The translations under genes were made by a program, and so were the position numbers. Positions 33,715-41,680 of a DNA stretch of 41,809 nucleotides are shown piece by piece (within the stretch, counting starts at the first letter, position 1; every line of letters begins with the position of its first letter). Origin of the DNA: Pollutimonas subterranea (lineage in GTDB: Bacteria > Pseudomonadota > Gammaproteobacteria > Burkholderiales > Burkholderiaceae_B); contig NZ_PDNW01000025.1 in NCBI RefSeq assembly GCF_002849655.1, positions 1 through 41,809 on the forward strand, in the 5' to 3' direction. Below the pieces are notes generated by a model, which was not told the DNA's origin, did no database searches, and was given only the letters and a program-made list of their open reading frames with translations.

Positions 33715-34899
33715 ATGTTAATAGCGTCAGCGCAGCCTAGTCGCATGGTGAATTGCGATCTGAAAATCACGAATATCGAAGCCTTCCCCGTTTCCTATCC
33801 CCTGCCCGAGGGGGACAGCGTCACCTTGGGAATCGGCCGCGCGGTGAAACGCGATGCGGTCGTGGTGAAGGTCACGACCGCCGACGGCATCGTCGGCTAC
33901 GGCGAATCGCATCATGGCCGCTCGGTCATCGCCATTGCCACGCTGGTTAACACCACTTTGCGGCATTTGGTGTGCGGCATGGATGCCAGCGACGTCGTGG
34001 GCGTATGGGCGCACATCTATAAAATGCAACTGGGTAGCCACGGCATGGGCGCCGCCACCAGCATGGCCATGAGCGGCATAGACATGGCGCTTTGGGATAT
34101 ACGCGGTAAGGCGGTGGGCTGGCCTTTATGGAAATTGTTGGGCGGCCAACGTAAGGGGATTCGCGCGTATGCCGGTGGGGTGGCCTTAGGCTATCAATCA
34201 CCAGAAACCTTGGTAGAAGAAGCGCGCCCCCTAGTGGAACAAGGCTACCGGGCGCTAAAAGTACGCGTGGGGGATACAGTGAAGCACGACACTGAACGTG
34301 TTTCCGCCATACGCGAAGCCTTTGATGACCAACTCACCATCCTCACCGACGCCAACTGCGGATACACAGTACAGGATGCCTTGGATGTAATGCCCGTCTT
34401 GGACGCCAATCGGGTGCAATGGCTGGAAGAGCCCTTCCCCGCCCATGATTACCGCAGCTATCAAGAAGCCCGTGGGTTTGGGCGCGTTCGTTTCGCGGCA
34501 GGCGAAAACCATTACACCCGATTCGAATTCAATCATCTCTTGAACGAAGCGGCCGTGAGTTATTGGCAGCCCGACTTATCCAAGTGCGGGGGCATTACGG
34601 AAGCCTTGCGTATCGCTGCCATGGCCTCCGCACACAAGATTACGATCAACCCGCATAGCGCGATGTCCGGCATCAATATGGCCGCCACGATCCATTTTCT
34701 GTCGGCCATTGAGAACCCCGGCTATTTCGAAGCCGATGCCGCGAAAACCAATTTTTTGCGCGACCGTTTGGTGAAAACGCCCTACCAAGTCGACGCAAAA
34801 GGCGAGGTTTGGGCGCTAGACCGCCCGGGCATAGGCGTAGAGGTCGACGAGGATTTCATCAAGGCTTATCCGGCAACTGACGGCCCGGCCTATATCTAA
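33715..34899 (+). CDS. Enolase-superfamily enzyme, mandelate racemase subgroup (copy A)
   Basis: This 394-residue protein has the enolase-superfamily capping domain (to about 130) and barrel. Metal ligands are D212 (LTDANCGY), E238 (WLEEPF) and E264 (AAGENHY). The catalytic dyad of the mandelate racemase subgroup is D287 (QPDLSK) and H314 (NPHSAMSG). The usual Lys-x-Lys base motif reads K182-V-R184. AAGGAG precedes ATG 33715. Family members dehydrate or racemise/epimerise hydroxyacids. It is an obvious paralogue of the protein at 40438, and follows a Bug gene as that one does. Reaction and substrate not predictable. Confidence 0.92.
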   Translation: MLIASAQPSRMVNCDLKITNIEAFPVSYPLPEGDSVTLGIGRAVKRDAVVVKVTTADGIVGYGESHHGRSVIAIATLVNTTLRHLVCGMDASDVVGVWAHIYKMQLGSHGMGAATSMAMSGIDMALWDIRGKAVGWPLWKLLGGQRKGIRAYAGGVALGYQSPETLVEEARPLVEQGYRALKVRVGDTVKHDTERVSAIREAFDDQLTILTDANCGYTVQDALDVMPVLDANRVQWLEEPFPAHDYRSYQEARGFGRVRFAAGENHYTRFEFNHLLNEAAVSYWQPDLSKCGGITEALRIAAMASAHKITINPHSAMSGINMAATIHFLSAIENPGYFEADAAKTNFLRDRLVKTPYQVDAKGEVWALDRPGIGVEVDEDFIKAYPATDGPAYI

Positions 34900-34966
34900 T
34901 TAAACCAACAAATGCGCGGGATCTCGGCTTACACGGCCGTCGCCGCGCGCATAGACGAGGCAAACA

Positions 34967-35731
34967 ATGGGTGGCAATACGGTGCAAGTGGGTCGGATAG
35001 GATGTGTGACTGTCATTACGCTGAATCGACCCGAGCGTATGAATGCAGTCAACCAAGAACTGCGCAGCGCGCTGATCACGGCCATGCAAGTGGCCGAAGC
35101 GGACCCTACCATACGGGCCGTGGTGTTGGCTGGCGCAGGGGGCAAGGCATTTTGCGCGGGCCAAGATTTAACCGAGTCCGCCGCCATGCAGTGGCAGGAT
35201 CTCGTGCGCTGGCTGAACGCCCAGCGGGACATGTATCAGTCCGTCCGCGATTTGAATAAGCCCTGTATTGCCGCGATGAATGGCGTGGCCGCCGGGGCCG
35301 GCTTTCAGATTGCTCTTTGCGCCGATCTACGAATCATTGCGCCCACCACCCGTATCGGGCAGCCGGAAGTGAAAGCCGGCTTGGCAAGTATCGTGGGCTC
35401 TTATCTCATGACCTTGCATGTCAGTCACACGCACAATGTGGCGATGTCGCTCGGCGGGGAGTTGATTACGGGCGAGCGCGCCTACGAGATCGGCTTGGTG
35501 ACCGAACTGGCCGAGCCCGATGCCGTGTTAAGCCGGGCCATCGAAGTTGCAGCAGGCTACGCGCAGCTACCCGCCACCGCACTGCGGGTGTCCAAACAGC
35601 GCTTCCGGGAAATGACGCAAGCCGGCTTTGACGAGGCCGTAATGGCGGGCATTCGCGCGCAGCTAGAGTGCTATGCCGATGGCGACCCGCAGCGCGCAGC
35701 CGCCGCCTTTCTCGAACGTAAGCGTCCCTAA
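34967..35731 (+). CDS. Enoyl-CoA hydratase/isomerase (crotonase) family protein
   Basis: This 254-residue protein has the crotonase fold. The oxyanion-hole segments are AFCAGQDL (61-68) and NGVAAGAGFQIALCADLRI (105-123). The first catalytic glutamate aligns with E134 (GQPEVKAGL), while the position of the second hydratase glutamate reads Ser (VAMSL), so simple hydration is doubtful. GAGG precedes ATG 34967. It lies between an enolase-superfamily gene and an acyl-CoA synthetase gene, so it probably acts on the CoA ester that synthetase makes. Isomerase or decarboxylase activity are alternatives. Confidence 0.9.
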   Translation: MGGNTVQVGRIGCVTVITLNRPERMNAVNQELRSALITAMQVAEADPTIRAVVLAGAGGKAFCAGQDLTESAAMQWQDLVRWLNAQRDMYQSVRDLNKPCIAAMNGVAAGAGFQIALCADLRIIAPTTRIGQPEVKAGLASIVGSYLMTLHVSHTHNVAMSLGGELITGERAYEIGLVTELAEPDAVLSRAIEVAAGYAQLPATALRVSKQRFREMTQAGFDEAVMAGIRAQLECYADGDPQRAAAAFLERKRP

Positions 35732-35771
35732 AGGGCCACCTTCAACCGCCTTCAACCGGATATCTGCTGCC

Positions 35772-37916
35772 ATGATTGCACCACAAAAGAGCTTATTAAC
35801 ACTACTTACCGAACCAGCATCCATTGCCGTTATTGGGGCCTCCGACGACAAGAATAAAGTGGGCGGACGACCGGTGGATTATCTGCAACGTTTCGGTTAT
35901 CCCGGCAGAATCTACCCCATCAACCCCGGCCGCGAGCGCGTACAAGGCTTGCCCGCCTATGCCAGCTTGGCGCAACTGCCTGAAACGCCCGACATGGCCA
36001 TTATCGCCCTAGCCGGCCCTGCGGTGTCCGCCAGCATTGAAGCGTGTGCGGAAAAAGGCGTGGGGGTGGCGGTAATCATGAGTTCGGGCTTTGCCGAAGC
36101 GGGCGACGAAGGGAAAGAAGCGCAGCGACGCCTGATGGAAATCGCCGCACGCGCAGGCATGCGGCTGATCGGCCCCAATTCCCAAGGCACTGCGGATTTC
36201 CACCGCGGCGCGGTTGCCAACTTCAGCACCATGTTCAAGCAGCTTCCCCCACAGGACGGCCCTGTGGCCGTGATTAGCCAAAGCGGCGCCACCAGCGCCG
36301 CTTTATACACCCTGCTACGTGAACAGCACATTGGCGTGCGCTACGTCATGGCCACTGGGAACGAAGCCGATGTCACCGTATCCGAGCTTGCCTACGCATC
36401 GCTAGAAGACTCCGCCTTGAAAGTGCTAGTGCTGTACATGGAAAGCATTAAAGACCCAGAGATGTTGGTCAAGGCAGCTGCACTGGCCCGCGAACGCGGC
36501 GTTCCTATCATTGCCATCAAAGCGGGCAGCAGTGAGAAAGGGGCCATCGCCGCGCAATCACATACCGGTGCACTCTCTGGAGAAGACGATGTCATCGACG
36601 TCTTTTTGCGCCAGCATGGCATTTGGCGCGCCTCGGATCTAAACGAAATCGCGCAGGCCCTGCCCTTATACCTTAAGGGATTGACGCACATCGGGCGCAA
36701 GCTGGTCGTTATCAGTAATAGCGGCTCATCCTGTGTGATGTCTGCCGACCTTGCCGATACGCTTGCCTTGCCGATGGCAGAGTTAAGCACCGCTACGCAA
36801 AGTGGCGTGGCCGCCGCCTTGGCCAGCTATGCCACCAGTAAGAATCCCATTGATCTGACTGCGGCATTGATGGGCAACAGCGCCCTATTGAAGCAGGTGT
36901 TTGAGGCGCTGAAACAGGACGACGAAGCTCAGACACTACTGGTGAGCCTGCCCGTTGCGGGGGAAGGATACGACTTGGATCTCATGGCCGAGCATATCGC
37001 TGCGTTCGAAGTAGAATCCCAACGGCTGGTGATGGTATCCAGCACCTTGGAATCCATCTTGGCGCCCTTCCGTCGCCAAGGAATCGCCACCTTCAAGGGG
37101 GAACCGCAAGCGTTGCGCGCCATGGATCAAATCACCCGCCATCGCGCGCTGTTGCGGCGCGAGCCCGCCCACACGCAAGAGGCCCCCTTGATCATCCTGC
37201 CCGCTGGCGTCGAGGCCTTTCTGAGCGAAGCCGACAGCCTGACGGCGCTCGCCTCGGCTGGCCTGCCGGTGGTTCCCCATACGGTCTGCAATACGGCCCA
37301 GGAAGCCATCGAAGCCTGGAAAACCACAGGCGGCCCGGTAGTTTTGAAAGCCTGCTCAGACAAACTACCACACAAAAGCGAATATGGCTTGGTCTTTTTG
37401 AATCTGAATGCAGAAGCCCACATCCTGGCGGCGGCCAAGAAGTGTGAAGAGACGATGCAGAATATGGGTATAACGCCTAGTTACGTGATCTCGCCCATGG
37501 AAGTTGGCCGCTGGGAGATGGCGCTAGGCGCAAAGAACGACCCAAACTACGGCCCCGTCATCATGCTAAGCGATGGGGGCAAATACATAGAAAGCATGCC
37601 CGACTACTGCCTGCTGATGCCGCCCTTCAGTGTGGAGGACGTTCGACGAGCAATCGCCGGCTTAAGAATCGCCCCTATCTTTGGAGGAGTTAGAGGTGAA
37701 CCGCCCATCGCCATCGAGCCACTGGCGGATATGGCTATACGCCTGGCCAACCTAATGTTGCGCAACGAGGACGTCATTGCATCAGTCGACCTAAACCCGG
37801 TGCTGGTGTGCACCGACAAGATCGTCGTGCTCGATGCCCTGATCGAGCGGCGACATAGACTAATGCCAGGGGCGCGGGCCGCGCGCCATGCTGCGCCAGA
37901 ACTGCTTACAGATTAA
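35772..37916 (+). CDS. ADP-forming acyl-CoA synthetase (acetate-CoA ligase family)
   Basis: This 714-residue fused alpha-beta protein of the NDP-forming acyl-CoA synthetase family activates a carboxylate with ATP and CoA, releasing ADP. The CoA-binding domain starts SIAVIGASDDKNKVGGRP (17-34). The middle has ISQSGATSAAL and the phosphorylated histidine region SHTGALSGEDDV (His264). The C-terminal third is the ATP-grasp domain (about 490-714, VVLKACSDKLPHKSEYGLV, the family's lipid-like KxxxxxxxHKS motif). The ATG at 35772 has only a weak Shine-Dalgarno. It is 40 bases after the crotonase gene. Acid specificity unknown. Confidence 0.93.
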   Translation: MIAPQKSLLTLLTEPASIAVIGASDDKNKVGGRPVDYLQRFGYPGRIYPINPGRERVQGLPAYASLAQLPETPDMAIIALAGPAVSASIEACAEKGVGVAVIMSSGFAEAGDEGKEAQRRLMEIAARAGMRLIGPNSQGTADFHRGAVANFSTMFKQLPPQDGPVAVISQSGATSAALYTLLREQHIGVRYVMATGNEADVTVSELAYASLEDSALKVLVLYMESIKDPEMLVKAAALARERGVPIIAIKAGSSEKGAIAAQSHTGALSGEDDVIDVFLRQHGIWRASDLNEIAQALPLYLKGLTHIGRKLVVISNSGSSCVMSADLADTLALPMAELSTATQSGVAAALASYATSKNPIDLTAALMGNSALLKQVFEALKQDDEAQTLLVSLPVAGEGYDLDLMAEHIAAFEVESQRLVMVSSTLESILAPFRRQGIATFKGEPQALRAMDQITRHRALLRREPAHTQEAPLIILPAGVEAFLSEADSLTALASAGLPVVPHTVCNTAQEAIEAWKTTGGPVVLKACSDKLPHKSEYGLVFLNLNAEAHILAAAKKCEETMQNMGITPSYVISPMEVGRWEMALGAKNDPNYGPVIMLSDGGKYIESMPDYCLLMPPFSVEDVRRAIAGLRIAPIFGGVRGEPPIAIEPLADMAIRLANLMLRNEDVIASVDLNPVLVCTDKIVVLDALIERRHRLMPGARAARHAAPELLTD

Positions 37917-37997
37917 GCCCGGCTGACGTATCCCCTTTTGGACAACCACTTGCCGCTTGCGAACATGCTAGCGGCCCACCTTCCTCCCTATCGCCCT

Positions 37998-39164
37998 ATG
38001 AAAATTAAAAGCATCCTCGCCCGTTGGCTACACGTACCCATCCCGCACGAGAAGCAGCACGTCTCCGACTTTGGGCGTGTCGCCTCCTTCGATTCCGTTT
38101 TGGTCCGAATAGAAACCGTATCCGGCCTAGTCGGATGGGGTGAAGCTAAAGAAGAAGTGGGCAGCGAAGCGAACTGTCGCGGTCTGGTCGCGCTGATCAA
38201 CCAAAAATTCGGCCCCCTGCTCGTCGGCGAAGACGCCCAAGACATCAATCGCTTATGGGAAGTGATGTACAACGGGTCCCGGGCGCATTACGCCGTCTCG
38301 CAAGGCCATGTGTTTCCCATCATGGGCCGCCGAGGGGTCTCGATAGCTGCCATTAGCGGCATCGATATGGCGTTGTGGGATCTGCTCGGCAAATCCTTGA
38401 ACGCACCGGTATGGCGCTTGTTGGGCGGCAGAAAGTCCGAACGCATGGCAGCGTATGCGTCAGGCGGATGGGCCGATGCCGAGCATATCGGCGCACAGTT
38501 GCAGGGCTATATTGACATCGGCGGCTTCAAGGCCGTCAAAATGCGGGTAGGCGTTATAGACGGCGACCCCATCAATTCCGCTCGCCGCGTCAAGGCGGCG
38601 CGCGAGGCCCTGGGGCCGGACGTCGCCCTAGCCTGCGATGCCCATGGCACGTACACCGTGGCCGAAGCCAAGCGGTTTTGCCGGCTGGTAGAAGACTGCA
38701 ATCTGTTGTGGTTTGAAGAACCGGTAACCGCCGACGATAAACGGGGCTTGGCCGAAGTACGTGCCGCCACCGCCATCCCAATCGCAACCGGAGAAAGCGA
38801 GTTCAATCGCTTCGATTTCCGCGACTTGGCAGAACTGCGTGCGGCCGATGTCTTTCAGCCCGATCTCGCCATCTGCGGCGGTATATCCGAAGCGATGCGT
38901 ATTGGGGCGATTGCCAGCGCCTGGAATATCAAGTTGGCCCCCCATCTTTGGACAGGCGCCTTAGCCTTTGCAGCCGGCATGCATGTCGCCGCCGCATCGC
39001 CTGCGGGGTGGATACTGGAGTACTCCGTCGGCGCCAACCCGATGCTGCAAGAGCTCGCAGAAGAACAATTCGCGGTAGAGGACGGAACGATAGAGATTCC
39101 GGAAAGGCCGGGTTTAGGCATCACTATCCAGCAAGATTTCGTGGATCGCTACACCGTCGCTTGA
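37998..39164 (+). CDS. Enolase-superfamily enzyme, mandelate racemase subgroup (copy B, divergent)
   Basis: This 388-residue protein shows the full subgroup pattern: K181-M-R183 in place of KxK, metal ligands D214 (ACDAHGTY), E240 (WFEEPV) and E266 (TGESEF), then D289 (QPDLAICGG) and H316 (APHLWTG). It is less like copies A and C than they are to each other, and ends with GLGITIQQDF. I took ATG 37998, the MKIKS start; a longer frame from 37938 (TTG) or 37965 exists and none has a clear Shine-Dalgarno. It follows the acyl-CoA synthetase by 81 bases. Probably dehydratase or epimerase, unproven. Confidence 0.9.
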   Translation: MKIKSILARWLHVPIPHEKQHVSDFGRVASFDSVLVRIETVSGLVGWGEAKEEVGSEANCRGLVALINQKFGPLLVGEDAQDINRLWEVMYNGSRAHYAVSQGHVFPIMGRRGVSIAAISGIDMALWDLLGKSLNAPVWRLLGGRKSERMAAYASGGWADAEHIGAQLQGYIDIGGFKAVKMRVGVIDGDPINSARRVKAAREALGPDVALACDAHGTYTVAEAKRFCRLVEDCNLLWFEEPVTADDKRGLAEVRAATAIPIATGESEFNRFDFRDLAELRAADVFQPDLAICGGISEAMRIGAIASAWNIKLAPHLWTGALAFAAGMHVAAASPAGWILEYSVGANPMLQELAEEQFAVEDGTIEIPERPGLGITIQQDFVDRYTVA

Positions 39165-39188
39165 ACCCCGTGACATTAACACGCGTAA

Positions 39189-39362
39189 TGCTGCTCAAGT
39201 GGTGGGATCCACTACAGTTCTTACGAACTCCGTTTAGCGGCTCATGGTGCCGAAACCGTCGATATTCCGTCCGATGTCATGGTCGCTATCAGGCTTCAAG
39301 CCGGTATTTCCATGACCTCAGCTCAATCCCATATTAAATTTCAACCGTCGACTATAGACAAG
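39189..39362 (+). other. Short coding-like fragment, unidentified
   Basis: An open stretch of 58 codons without a proper start, bounded by TAA upstream and TAG at 39363-39365, encodes residues such as SSYELRLAAHGAETVDIPSD. The composition looks protein-like rather than random, so it may be the tail of a lost gene. I do not recognise the family. Confidence 0.3.
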
Positions 39363-39382
39363 TAGTCCATGCCACCGTAAAA

Positions 39383-39408
39383 TTGGTACTACCAATCTGG
39401 TCGTACCA
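39383..39408. promoter_or_regulatory. Tandem GntR/FadR-type operator before second Bug gene
   Basis: TTGGTACTACCAA (39383-39395) has perfect TTGGTA/TACCAA arms around one base, and TGGTCGTACCA (39398-39408) is a second, looser TGGT/ACCA copy with centres 14 bases apart. This resembles the TGGT-N-ACCA operators of FadR/VanR-class GntR regulators. It is 24 bases from the Bug start. No GntR gene is in the window. Confidence 0.6.
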
Positions 39409-39431
39409 ATAAAATTTAACAAGGAGATAAT

Positions 39432-40412
39432 ATGTTCCATTCCTTTTCGCGTCGTCTTGGCTGGGTAGCATGTGCCCTTTTATTTAGTGCGGGCGCCGCT
39501 TCAGCCAACACAGAAAACTATCCGGCTAAGGCCGTCACCCTAGTAGTGCCTTTCGGCGCGGGGGGCACCACCACCACGTTGGCCCGCTTGATGGCAGAAC
39601 AGCTGGCTTTAGAAATGGGCCAGCCTTTCGTTGTGGAGAATCGCCCCGGCGCCGGTGGGAACATTGCTTTCGATCATGTCTCTCGTGCTCGGCCCGATGG
39701 CTACACCCTGCTTATGGGCCCCATCGGTCTGGCCATCAATCCCGCCATCTACCCTTCCTTGAGCTTTGACCCGCTCAAGGATTTTGCGCCCATCAGCTTA
39801 TACGGCGGTGTCGCCAACATCTTGGCGGTTAATCCTTCCGTGCCGGCTAAAACCTTGAAAGAACTAATCACTTACGCAAAAGAAAATCCGGGCAAACTGA
39901 CCCAAGGTTCGAGCGGCAATGGCAGTTCGAGTCACCTGGCTGGTGAAATGCTGCGTGCGCAGACAGGCATCGACTTCATTCACGTTCCCTACAAGGGCGG
40001 CGCGCAGGCCATGCAGGACCTGCTAGCTGGACAAATATCCATGCTGTTTGACCAAGTGCCAGCCGTTCTTCCCCATGTCAAAGCAGGTAAGGTGCAGGCA
40101 CTTGGCGTGTCAACCAAAGAAAGGTCTTCGGGCGCTCCAGATATTCCAACCATTGCAGAGCAAGGTTTACCGAATTTTGAGGTCAATGTCTGGTTCGGAT
40201 TTCTGGCACCCAATGGCACACCCAGGCCCGTTATCGACAAAATCAACACCAACATGGTGAAAATCCTGAAAAACCCTGACTTCATCGCTCGCATGACGAG
40301 CATGGGCGTCGACACGATGCCAAGCACTCCAGAGGAGTTCCAACAGTATCTGGAAGTGGAGACTGCTCGCTGGAGCAAGGTAGCCAAAGATTCGGGCGCC
40401 AAACTTGAATAA
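39432..40412 (+). CDS. Bug-family periplasmic solute receptor (second cluster copy)
   Basis: This 326-residue receptor has a signal peptide of about 26 residues (WVACALLFSAGAASA). The mature protein begins YPAKAVTLVVPFGAGGTTTTLAR, with VENRPGAGGNIAFDHVSRARPDGYTLLMG and FGFLAPNGTPRPVIDKIN. AAGGAG precedes the ATG. Directly downstream is enolase-superfamily copy C, matching the arrangement of the first Bug gene and copy A. It is probably under a GntR regulator, given the tandem operator. TctA/TctB genes are absent here. Confidence 0.95.
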   Translation: MFHSFSRRLGWVACALLFSAGAASANTENYPAKAVTLVVPFGAGGTTTTLARLMAEQLALEMGQPFVVENRPGAGGNIAFDHVSRARPDGYTLLMGPIGLAINPAIYPSLSFDPLKDFAPISLYGGVANILAVNPSVPAKTLKELITYAKENPGKLTQGSSGNGSSSHLAGEMLRAQTGIDFIHVPYKGGAQAMQDLLAGQISMLFDQVPAVLPHVKAGKVQALGVSTKERSSGAPDIPTIAEQGLPNFEVNVWFGFLAPNGTPRPVIDKINTNMVKILKNPDFIARMTSMGVDTMPSTPEEFQQYLEVETARWSKVAKDSGAKLE

Positions 40413-40437
40413 CAACTGCTCTGACAGGAATAACAGC

Positions 40438-41586
40438 ATGAAAATAGACAGTATCACCGCCACGCCACTCTCCTTTCGTTTCCCTGAAGGAAAGGCGGTT
40501 GCAATGGGCATTGGCACTGCGCGGAAGCGCGATGTCGTGATAGTGAAGGTTCAAACTTCAGACGGCCTGGTGGGTTATGGCGAATCCCATCCGGGACGCA
40601 GTCCGGGCGCGGTGGCAAGCGTCATCAACAATACATTCGGACCACTCCTGCAAGGCATGGATGCCTGCGATGTTTCCGGCGTCTGGGACCTGGCTCACCG
40701 TATGCAACTCGCGAGCCACGGCTTGGGTGCAGGCGCTGCGCTTGCGCTCAGTGGCATAGACATGGCGCTGTGGGATATTCGTGCAAAAGCCGCCAACATG
40801 CCGCTGTACCGCATGTTGGGCGGTAAGTCCAAACGTGTCCCCGCCTATGCTGGTGGGGTGGCATTAGGCTACCAAGATCCTGAGTATCTGGTCGTGGAAG
40901 CGCAGGGTTATGTCGATCAAGGATACCGAGCGATCAAGTTGCGCATCGGCGATACCACCGCCAAAGACATCGCCCGCATTACGGCGGTGCGCGATGCGTT
41001 GGGAGACAACATCGCCATACTCGCTGATGCGAATACGGCATACACGCTTGCTGATGTCCGCCAAATTATGCCTGCCCTCGCGGAGTTGAAGGTCGGCTGG
41101 CTTGAGGAGCCTTTTCCCTGCAATGATTTTGCATCGTATCGCCTCGCGGCACAAATCAACCCCCTGGTCCCCATTGCAGCTGGCGAAAATCACTACACAC
41201 GGTACGAGTTCGCAAGACTCATCGAGGATCGCGCTGTGGTGATTTTTCAGCCTGACCTTTCAAAAACTGGCGGCGTCACCGAGGCTATGCGTATTGCCGC
41301 GCTCGCGTCCGCGTGGCGCATACCGATTAATCCCCATAGCTCCGCGGGCGGAATAAACCTTGCAAGCACGATTCATTTTTTGGCTGCCATAGACAACGGC
41401 GGCTATTTTGAGGCATGCGTGTCCCAGGTCAATCCACTACGAGACATGTTCGGATCAGCCTTCGAGATCGGAAAGGACGGTTGTGTGGAGCCACTAGAAA
41501 CACCAGGAATCGGGTTGGAAATCGACGAAAGTATATTCGCGTCGTTCCCTTTAATCGACGGCCTTGGTTTTGACGAGAAAACGTAA
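40438..41586 (+). CDS. Enolase-superfamily enzyme, mandelate racemase subgroup (copy C)
   Basis: This 382-residue protein aligns end-to-end with copy A (33715). Key residues: K167-L-R169 (again KxR), metal ligands D197 (LADANTAY), E223 (WLEEPF), E250 (AAGENHY), then D273 (QPDLSKTGG) and H300 (NPHSSAGG). The shared YAGGVALGYQ and HYTRxEF segments mark A and C as close paralogues. AGGA lies upstream of ATG 40438. It follows the Bug gene by 25 bases. The two paralogues may handle related or stereoisomeric hydroxyacids. Confidence 0.92.
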   Translation: MKIDSITATPLSFRFPEGKAVAMGIGTARKRDVVIVKVQTSDGLVGYGESHPGRSPGAVASVINNTFGPLLQGMDACDVSGVWDLAHRMQLASHGLGAGAALALSGIDMALWDIRAKAANMPLYRMLGGKSKRVPAYAGGVALGYQDPEYLVVEAQGYVDQGYRAIKLRIGDTTAKDIARITAVRDALGDNIAILADANTAYTLADVRQIMPALAELKVGWLEEPFPCNDFASYRLAAQINPLVPIAAGENHYTRYEFARLIEDRAVVIFQPDLSKTGGVTEAMRIAALASAWRIPINPHSSAGGINLASTIHFLAAIDNGGYFEACVSQVNPLRDMFGSAFEIGKDGCVEPLETPGIGLEIDESIFASFPLIDGLGFDEKT

Positions 41587-41680
41587 TGCTTCGGCCTGAC
41601 ATCACCACTAGCCATCCTTTCATCGCATATTGCCGGATTACCCGTGATAGCTTGGATCGCATCGGGTGGTCTGTGGCACA
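41587..41680. other. Short gap, no feature
   Basis: No gene or structure identified between the last enolase-superfamily gene and the IS3-family end. Confidence 0.3.

Noticed and set aside
37938-37997. TTG start for enolase-superfamily copy B
   Set aside because: The extra 20 residues are not conserved in the family and have no Shine-Dalgarno; MKIKS at 37998 matches the usual start of family members.
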